A DNA stretch of 6,730 nt, taken from positions 2,892 through 9,621 of the forward strand of contig JAJXDX010000046.1 in NCBI GenBank assembly GCA_021640185.1, given 5' to 3'. A program made the position numbers and the translations under genes. The notes under the pieces are model-generated. The model saw nothing but the letters and a program-made list of their open reading frames with translations, ran no database searches and was not told where the DNA came from. This document shows positions 1-4,048 of the stretch, piece by piece. This DNA is from Oscillospiraceae bacterium. Its GTDB lineage: Bacteria > Bacillota > Clostridia > Oscillospirales > Acutalibacteraceae. Position 1 is the first letter of the stretch, and the number at the start of each line of letters is the position of its first letter.

Positions 1-287
1 GTCGTCGTGCAGTCGAACAGCAGCGTTTTCGTGTTCGTATCGCACACGAAGTGGTTGGTCGGGCAGCGCAGATCGAACACGCCGGGCGCGACCTCGCGCG
101 TTTCGGACACCGCCGGATCGCCCAGCCGGTATTTGGCCGACCACTGGCCCAGCGTCCAGCAGTACGGCTCGCTCTGGCCGAAATCGGCCACGAACTCGAC
201 GCCCGTGCCGCCCTGTTCCCCGCCGAGCCCCCGCAGCCCGAAGCCGCGGCGGTAGTTCGGATCCTTCAATAAACAGATCTTTTCCAT
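1..287 (-). CDS. Unknown soluble protein, partial; paralogue of the globular domain of the upstream anchored protein
   Basis: The gene starts at the ATG at 287-285 and runs off the left edge, leaving 95 codons. The product begins MEKICLLKDPNYRRGFGLRG and has no signal peptide or membrane segment, so it is probably cytoplasmic. I do not recognise the family. It aligns with residues 137 onward of the neighbouring 433-residue protein: shared positions include LL-DP, GF, GL, GG, W-L--W, Y--GD and a later F--DT-T. Identity is about 30% by eye. The start lies 8 bases after the neighbour's stop codon, so the two genes are almost certainly co-transcribed. The ribosome binding site is weak (GAGAAAGTGAG, overlapping the previous stop). 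An alternative GTG at 299 would overlap that stop by 4 bases and add four residues. Existence of the gene is well supported; its function is unknown. Confidence 0.8.
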   Translation of the reverse strand, partial: MEKICLLKDPNYRRGFGLRGLGGEQGGTGVEFVADFGQSEPYCWTLGQWSAKYRLGDPAVSETREVAPGVFDLRCPTNHFVCDTNTKTLLFDCTT

Positions 288-295
288 GATAACGC

Positions 296-1597
296 TCACT
301 TTCTCGTCACATCCAGACGGAAGTCCTTGACCTCCATCGTCGCATCGTACGAACCGGGGATCTCCCAGCCCATGTTCATACCGGTGATGTACAGCTGGTC
401 AAGCCGCGTGTTTTTCAAATACCCCTGATGCTGTGCGATCTGCAGCGCCGCCTCGATCCGCGGCAGCAGATCGATCGTAAAGCTGCTCCACTGGCCGTTC
501 GGGTCGGCGTTGACCTTGCCGTTCTTCCAGCAGTAGTTGTTGTTCGCCTTTTTGTACAGCAGTTCCGTGCCGATGCTGACCATCAGCGAGCCGGTGCCTT
601 TATCCAGCATGGAGCCTTCTTTGCCCCACTCGGTACGGTTATCGAAGAAGCCGATACCGAACCAGATGTATTTGTTGTAGTCCTTCGACGCCTGATCGCG
701 GTTGGTCACCATCAGATACATCAAAAACTGTGCCGCGTGCGCGTTGGGGTTAAAAGCATCGCCCATGTTGTCCTTGAACATCGTCAGCCGGTTCTTCATC
801 GACAGCTCGACCTTGGACAGCTCGGTCACGCGCGCCTCGGAGGAACGGAAATTCTGCTCGATCAGCAGGTGCAGCCACGGCTCGGATCCGGTGCGGGGCG
901 TGTCATAGCACTTGGAGGTGATGCCGGTGAAGGTCATCGCACCGGTATCGGTATCATAGGTGAACTCCTTGGTGGGGTTGACATACTTGAACGTGTGCGG
1001 CGACAGCTTGACCAGCGTCGTATAATTCATATCGCCGAACGCATAGCGCGACGCCCAAGAGGCAAGGTTCCAATACTGACGCCCGTTGGAGCCGAGCGGA
1101 TCGAAGATCGCACGGCCGACCGATCCGCCGTTGGACGAATCCAGCCCCAGCGCGCGAAACCCGTTTTTGAAGGTCGGATCCTGCAGCAGGCTGTAGGTGG
1201 AGCCGGAGGGATGTTCGCTGCTGCTCGTCGTGGCGGCGGAGGTCGCCTTGCTCGTCGCCGACGTGGTCTTGTCCGGCGTGCGGCTCGTGGTCTTGTTGCC
1301 CGCCGCCGTCGTTTTGCCGGATGTCGTGTTCACGGCCGGCACGTCGCCGCTATTCGGCACGTTGCCCGCCGTGGTGGGCAGATCGTCGCCCGACGGCACG
1401 GAGCCACCGGGTTCGGAAACGTCGCTCGTGCTGCTGTTCGGCAGATCGCTGCCGGACGGCGTGGGATCGTTCGGCCGCTTGCCGCTTTGCGACAGCACCA
1501 GCACGAGCACAACGATCAGAGCGAGCAAAACTGCGCCCACCGCGCTGCCGAAGGCGATCATTTTGTTTTTCTGTGACATCGGAACTTTCTCGTTCAT
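296..1597 (-). CDS. Membrane-anchored extracellular protein with Ser/Thr/Pro-rich linker and unknown C-terminal domain
   Basis: The 433-residue product has three parts. Residues 13-35 form one hydrophobic segment after a Lys-containing N-terminus (signal anchor or uncleaved signal peptide; no lipobox Cys and no LPXTG motif). Residues about 37-134 are a low-complexity linker rich in Ser, Thr, Pro, Gly and Asp, with imperfect repeats such as PSGSDLPN and PSGDDLPT. Residues about 135-433 form a globular domain rich in aromatic residues and short alternating hydrophobic stretches, compatible with a beta-sandwich of the carbohydrate-binding or lectin type; that fold is inferred, not recognised. 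The same domain, unanchored, starts the next gene. An AGGAG site 8 bases upstream supports the start at 1597; Met7 is a less likely alternative. The architecture (anchor, flexible stalk, outside domain) suits a cell-surface binding or sensing protein. The shared operator-like sites upstream suggest control with the sugar phosphorylase genes. Confidence 0.88.
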   Translation of the reverse strand: MNEKVPMSQKNKMIAFGSAVGAVLLALIVVLVLVLSQSGKRPNDPTPSGSDLPNSSTSDVSEPGGSVPSGDDLPTTAGNVPNSGDVPAVNTTSGKTTAAGNKTTSRTPDKTTSATSKATSAATTSSSEHPSGSTYSLLQDPTFKNGFRALGLDSSNGGSVGRAIFDPLGSNGRQYWNLASWASRYAFGDMNYTTLVKLSPHTFKYVNPTKEFTYDTDTGAMTFTGITSKCYDTPRTGSEPWLHLLIEQNFRSSEARVTELSKVELSMKNRLTMFKDNMGDAFNPNAHAAQFLMYLMVTNRDQASKDYNKYIWFGIGFFDNRTEWGKEGSMLDKGTGSLMVSIGTELLYKKANNNYCWKNGKVNADPNGQWSSFTIDLLPRIEAALQIAQHQGYLKNTRLDQLYITGMNMGWEIPGSYDATMEVKDFRLDVTRK

Positions 1598-1605
1598 GAC
1601 TGGTT

Positions 1606-1610
1606 CTCCT
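1606..1610 (-). promoter_or_regulatory. Ribosome binding site of the anchored protein
   Basis: On the minus strand AAAGGAGA lies 8 bases before the ATG at 1597. It favours this start over the in-frame ATG six codons later (Met7), which has only a weaker GAGAAAG upstream. Confidence 0.8.
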
Positions 1611-1855
1611 TTTCGAATAAGATCGGTTCGCTATCGCGGTCGGGCGGCATCGCCGCACCGAATGATCACATGATAAAGATGAATGCAGAGCATCGGCCGT
1701 ACCGGCGCACGAAAACGCGAAAGGCGAGGCCGTTCATCGGCCCCGTGGTCTGTCCTCTGCCCTCTCACTGTCCCTTTACCGCCGTGCGGCATCCGGCTCG
1801 TCCTCTCCGGGACACGACGCGCGTTCCCGTGGCGAAAACCCCTGTCATCTCCAAA

Positions 1856-1871
1856 TTGTTATCGTTATCAT
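1856..1871. promoter_or_regulatory. Operator-like site A (LacI-type palindrome)
   Basis: The sequence TTGTTATCGTTATCAT has a CG centre, as is usual for LacI-family operators, and matches the symmetric form ATGATAACGTTATCAT at 13 of 16 positions. Its right half GTTATCAT is identical to that of the sites at 2192 and 2367. It lies about 260 bases before the anchored-protein start and directly after a minus-strand T-run. No strong minus-strand promoter is visible at this point. Confidence 0.5.
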
Positions 1872-1878
1872 TTTGAAG

Positions 1879-1969
1879 AAAAAAGATGATCCCGACTGCC
1901 GTTCGCTCCCACTTGTGACAATCCTCTATCGTTTCGCTTTCATCAGTGGCTGTTCGCTATCGGGATCAT
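1879..1969 (-). terminator. Long stem-loop followed by T-run, terminator-like on the minus strand
   Basis: ATGATCCCGA (1886-1895) and TCGGGATCAT (1960-1969) form a perfect 10-bp inverted repeat. Inside it CCACT (1909-1913) pairs with AGTGG (1945-1949). Read on the minus strand, the stem is followed by C and six T (1884-1879), as in an intrinsic terminator. The loop is much larger than in an ordinary terminator, so this may be a regulatory leader structure or the 3' end of a small RNA. AGCGAAC occurs on both sides of the internal loop and, as AGCGAAAC, in the apical loop. I do not recognise a known riboswitch class. Confidence 0.4.
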
Positions 1970-2192
1970 AGCCGCATCCGCGGCAGTGATCATGAATAAT
2001 ACTGTTTTGTACGTTTGACAAGATTTAGACAAAGTGCACGTGCCGACCGATCATTTCGCCAAAGCGTACGGCGACACCTTCGTTTTTCCGGTCATGCCCG
2101 GCGGGCACTTCGTCGGCCGGGCAGATACCGCACACGTATCCGTCATCCGACGGAACGATCGACCGGATCGGCCGCCGCAGATGTGTGATGCG
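1926..2192 (-). pseudogene. Possible decayed small gene with two CxxC pairs, interrupted by TAA
   Basis: One minus-strand frame is open from 2192 to a TAA at 2027-2025 and again to a TAG at 1928-1926 (55 and 32 codons). The first part contains YVCGICPADEVPAG and the second HDHCRGCGYDPDSE, giving two CxxC knuckles as in zinc-ribbon proteins, and it ends in QPLMKAKR. There is no ATG near the beginning and no ribosome binding site. It sits between a good minus-strand promoter and the T-run stem-loop. Against coding: the same triplets are also open on the plus strand over 2019-2246, and the family is not recognised. It could be a remnant or simply GC-rich non-coding DNA. Confidence 0.22.
1928..1943. 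promoter_or_regulatory. Weak catabolite-response-element-like site
   Basis: On the minus strand ATGAAAGCGAAACGAT matches 14 of 16 positions of the cre pattern WTGNNARCGNWWWCAW bound by CcpA in Bacillota. It lies in the loop of the stem-loop at 1886-1969, and its AGCG core is also part of the repeated AGCGAAC word there, so the match may be accidental. Confidence 0.2.
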
Positions 2193-2199
2193 TTATCAT
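2192..2199. promoter_or_regulatory. Operator half-site B
   Basis: GTTATCAT, within CGTTATCATTT, is shared over 11 bases with site A (1863-1873). The left half does not fit the palindrome, so this is a half-site only. It falls 9-16 bases past the predicted start of transcription from the minus-strand promoter at 2215-2243, where a bound repressor could block elongation. Confidence 0.35.
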
Positions 2200-2214
2200 T
2201 TGCCCGATGTCAGT

Positions 2215-2243
2215 ATCATACCAGAAAATTCGCCGGGTGTCTA
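2215..2243 (-). promoter_or_regulatory. Minus-strand promoter P3 toward the anchored-protein genes
   Basis: On the minus strand TAGACA (2243-2238; five of six consensus bases) and TATGAT (2220-2215; five of six) are separated by exactly 17 bases, and TGG before the -10 gives an extended -10 element. The expected start is near 2208. The first good gene on this strand starts at 1597, implying a leader of about 610 nt that includes the stem-loop at 1879-1969. Confidence 0.55.
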
Positions 2244-2339
2244 TAGTATTTTCCGCCAGATAGATATGCAAGTTTTTGTGCATTTAGAATGATCTATTTG
2301 CTTTTTCGGCGTTTTTGTTCCTTTTTGATGCAGAAACTA

Positions 2340-2368
2340 TTGACAAAACGCTCTTGTAATGATAAGGT
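2340..2368 (+). promoter_or_regulatory. Plus-strand promoter P1 upstream of lacI
   Basis: A perfect TTGACA (2340-2345) is followed after 17 bases by TAAGGT (2363-2368), with TGA giving an extended -10. The -10 itself is poor. It lies inside a palindrome, as in a repressed promoter. Transcription would start near 2375, about 450 bases before lacI. Confidence 0.42.
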
Positions 2369-2374
2369 TATCAT
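2359..2374. promoter_or_regulatory. Operator-like site C, 7-bp arms, overlapping the P1 -10
   Basis: ATGATAAGGTTATCAT has perfect 7-bp arms (ATGATAA and TTATCAT) around GG. It covers the -10 of P1, the classic position for a repressor that blocks RNA polymerase. It shares 12 of 16 positions with the palindrome before lacI (2743-2758). Confidence 0.62.
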
Positions 2375-2609
2375 CGTCGGATAACACAAACACAGACGCA
2401 ATATCTTTGCTCCTCCTGTTTTCGTCACCGTTCGCCGTATCCCGACGGCCGACCGCATGATCTCCCGCGCCTTAAGTCCGCCCGCCGGCAAAACGGTGCC
2501 GCGGCGCACACGTATTCGGCCAGATCGTGCGGTCAACGTCGGTCAGCTGCCCCGTTGGCCAGCGCTATCCCCTGACCGATCGGTGCCGATGCGCCGGGCA
2601 TCCCCTTTC

Positions 2610-2629
2610 ACGGACGCCGCGGCATCCGT
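2610..2629. repeat. GC-rich 20-bp near-palindrome
   Basis: ACGGACGCCGCGGCATCCGT is symmetric except for one mismatched pair. It lies in the leader between promoters P1 and P2, 26 bases after another palindrome, ACCGATCGGT (2575-2584). It has no loop, so it is better seen as a possible protein site than as an RNA hairpin. It may be chance. Confidence 0.25.
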
Positions 2630-2709
2630 TCGATCGGTACAGATCGCGGCGAATAACCAGCACAGATCTATCCTTTCTATAGAAAACTTTCTTTTCTTTA
2701 TCCAAGACC

Positions 2710-2738
2710 TTTCTTTTTTCGCCCTTTTGTGCTATATT
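2710..2738 (+). promoter_or_regulatory. Plus-strand promoter P2, proximal to lacI
   Basis: TGCTATATT (2730-2738) is an extended -10 (TGn plus TATATT, five of six). At 17-bp spacing the -35 position reads TTTCTT (2710-2715), which is weak but inside a T-rich tract. The predicted start is near 2745, giving a leader of about 80 nt before the lacI ATG. Confidence 0.5.
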
Positions 2739-2742
2739 CTGG

Positions 2743-2758
2743 ATGTTACAGTTAACAT
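2743..2758. promoter_or_regulatory. Operator-like site O at the lacI transcription start
   Basis: ATGTTACAGTTAACAT has perfect 6-bp arms around four bases. It begins five bases after the P2 -10 and spans the predicted start of transcription. It shares 12 of 16 positions with sites A and C. Likely role: autoregulation of the repressor and control of the downstream phosphorylase genes. Confidence 0.6.
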
Positions 2759-2824
2759 TTTCTTGATACCGATCACCATCGTATCATTCAGTAAAAACCG
2801 AGGCAAAAGGAAGGGGAACTATCG

Positions 2825-3913
2825 ATGACCAACATCAAAGACGTTGCCAAAGCCGCCGGCGTTTCGCCGATGACGGTATCCCGCGTGTTCAACCACCCGG
2901 AGCTGGTGTCCAAAAAAACGGCCGACCAAGTGATGGAGGCCGCGCGTGCACTGGACTACGTGCCTAATCTGCTGGCGCGCAGCTTGGTCATGAACGAAAC
3001 GCACTCGATGGGCGTGTTCGTATCCCGCCCGGAGAACCCGCTGTACAGCGAGAGCCTGTCCGCCATCACCTATCAGGCGGCGACGCACGGCTACAACGTG
3101 CTGATGGCGTGCGGCAGCTCGCCGGATTCGGCGATGCGTTCGATCCAGATGCTCATGGGGCGGCAGATCGACGGCCTGATCCTGCTGAGCGTCGATTTCC
3201 GCACCAACGGCCCGGAGGACAGCAACCAGACCTCGCTGGCCGCGCTGGAGGATTTCTACGGCCGGTTCGACCGCTTGGCGGAGCAATGCTACGACCGCGA
3301 CTTCCCGGTGATCGCGATCTCGCAGTCGAACCGGAACAACGCGCCGCACTGCAGCGGTTTCGTCTCGCACGATTACTGCGCGGGCGCGATGATGGCGGTC
3401 AAATATCTGGCCGGGATGGGGCACCGCGACCTAGGGTTCTTGGCACACACCGTCACCGATACCGGCGTTTGGGGCGAGCGCTATCAGGGCTTCTTCCGCG
3501 CCGTCGAGCAATGCGACTGCCGCGTCCGTCCGGGATGGGTGCGGCACACCACCGACACGGTCGTTGGCGGCTTCGCCGCGATGAGCGAGCTGCTGGAGCT
3601 GCCGCCCGATGCCGGCCGTCCCACCGCCGTTTACTGCGCCAACGACGAGATCGCCGTCGGCGCCATCAACGCCTGTCATGCGCACGGGGTGCGCGTCCCG
3701 CAAGATATCAGCATCATCGGACACGACGGCAGTGCGATCAGCCGCGCGGCATGGCCGCAGCTGAGCACCGTATCCATCCACTATCGCGAGATGGGCCGCC
3801 AGTGCGTAGAGCTGATGCTGGAGCAGGTCGCGCACAAGCCGTTCGACCGGATCGGCAAAACGATCCGGCCGACCTTGGTCGAGCGCGGATCGGTCGCCGA
3901 TCTGCGCGGCTGA
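2825..3913 (+). CDS. LacI-family transcriptional repressor of the sugar phosphorylase locus
   Basis: The 362-residue protein has an N-terminal LacI helix-turn-helix (residues 4-23, IKDVAKAAGVSPMTVSRVFN) and the hinge helix YVPNLLARSL, with the conserved hinge Leu at 54 that in this family inserts into the operator centre. The rest is a periplasmic-binding-protein-like effector domain, recognisable by IDGLILLS, CANDEIAVGAI, DISIIGHDGS and LSTVSIHYREMG. It is longer than the usual ~335-340 residues. The extra length is mainly a loop at about residues 124-150 in the N-terminal subdomain, after strand LILLS. The start follows AAAAGGAAGGGG with 8-base spacing. It precedes the GH65 gene by 135 bases without a visible promoter between them. 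It probably binds the WTGWTANNGTTAWCAT sites upstream and responds to the disaccharide or a metabolite; the effector cannot be read from the sequence. Confidence 0.95.
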   Translation: MTNIKDVAKAAGVSPMTVSRVFNHPELVSKKTADQVMEAARALDYVPNLLARSLVMNETHSMGVFVSRPENPLYSESLSAITYQAATHGYNVLMACGSSPDSAMRSIQMLMGRQIDGLILLSVDFRTNGPEDSNQTSLAALEDFYGRFDRLAEQCYDRDFPVIAISQSNRNNAPHCSGFVSHDYCAGAMMAVKYLAGMGHRDLGFLAHTVTDTGVWGERYQGFFRAVEQCDCRVRPGWVRHTTDTVVGGFAAMSELLELPPDAGRPTAVYCANDEIAVGAINACHAHGVRVPQDISIIGHDGSAISRAAWPQLSTVSIHYREMGRQCVELMLEQVAHKPFDRIGKTIRPTLVERGSVADLRG

Positions 3914-4048
3914 CCCAAAGCGGCTCTTCCCGTTCGGCAGACAGGACACGTTCATCCGGCCGCCCCGCGGCCTGTTGATACCGTCGCGCGGCGCTTGCCG
4001 TGCGGACACATAGTCAAGTCGAAGATCAAACGAGAGGAGCAGCAGAGC
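3914..4048 (+). other. Gap between lacI and the GH65 gene with a GC-rich hairpin
   Basis: These 135 bases contain GGCCGC (3958-3963), loop CCC and GCGGCC (3967-3972), a perfect 6-bp stem. It is followed by TGTTGAT rather than a T-run, so it is not a normal intrinsic terminator. It could stabilise an RNA end or weakly attenuate transcription. No promoter or operator copy was found here, which favours read-through from the lacI promoters. Confidence 0.35.
4032..4039 (+). promoter_or_regulatory. Ribosome binding site fixing the GH65 start
   Basis: GAGAGGAG ends 9 bases before the ATG at 4049. The reading frame is open to an earlier ATG at 3995, but that codon has no comparable site, and the 18 extra residues would precede the normal N-terminus of the family. 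Confidence 0.8.

Larger units (their letters stand above)
1598..2824. other. Divergent intergenic region of 1227 bases with clustered regulatory sites
   Basis: No convincing protein gene spans this gap. It alternates AT-rich blocks (about 1850-1890, 1980-2035, 2245-2400 and 2660-2800), which contain the promoter- and operator-like elements listed separately, with GC-rich blocks (about 1690-1850, 2035-2190 and 2430-2650). The GC-rich blocks resemble coding DNA in composition but are broken by stops. In 1598-1855 I see only the ribosome binding site, a lone ATGATAA half-site at 1670-1676 and a 5-bp hairpin (1728-1742). The block 2430-2650 holds only palindromic GC-rich words. Confidence 0.7.

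Noticed and set aside
286..293. ATGATAAC at the start codon of the partial gene, matching the operator half-site.
   Set aside because: Its other half does not fit the palindrome, and the match overlaps a start codon inside an operon, so it is probably accidental.
428..1576. A 382-codon open frame antisense to the anchored protein.
   Set aside because: The minus-strand gene has a ribosome binding site, a membrane anchor and a paralogue; the antisense product is Arg-rich without features.
1917..1946. Hammerhead-ribozyme-like pieces on the minus strand: CTGATGA, GAAAC and GTC in the right order, with a possible 5-bp stem III.
   Set aside because: Only four bases separate CTGATGA from GAAAC, so no stem II forms, and the bases flanking the core do not pair as stem I.
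2015..2020. A perfect TTGACA on the plus strand.
   Set aside because: No acceptable -10 follows at 16-18 bases (ACGTGC at 17), and no gene lies directly downstream.
2034..2246. A 70-codon plus-strand frame beginning with GTG.
   Set aside because: It has no ribosome binding site or recognised similarity, it runs through promoter P3 and half-site B, and the opposite strand is equally open over much of it.
2457..2828. A 123-codon plus-strand frame that overlaps the start of lacI.
   Set aside because: It has no ribosome binding site, crosses GC-rich and AT-rich blocks with unlike codon use, and its hydrophobic end comes from the T-rich promoter tract.
3995..4048. An upstream in-frame ATG that would extend the GH65 protein by 18 residues.
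   Set aside because: No ribosome binding site precedes it, while GAGAGGAG lies at the proper distance before the ATG at 4049, where the family's usual N-terminus begins.
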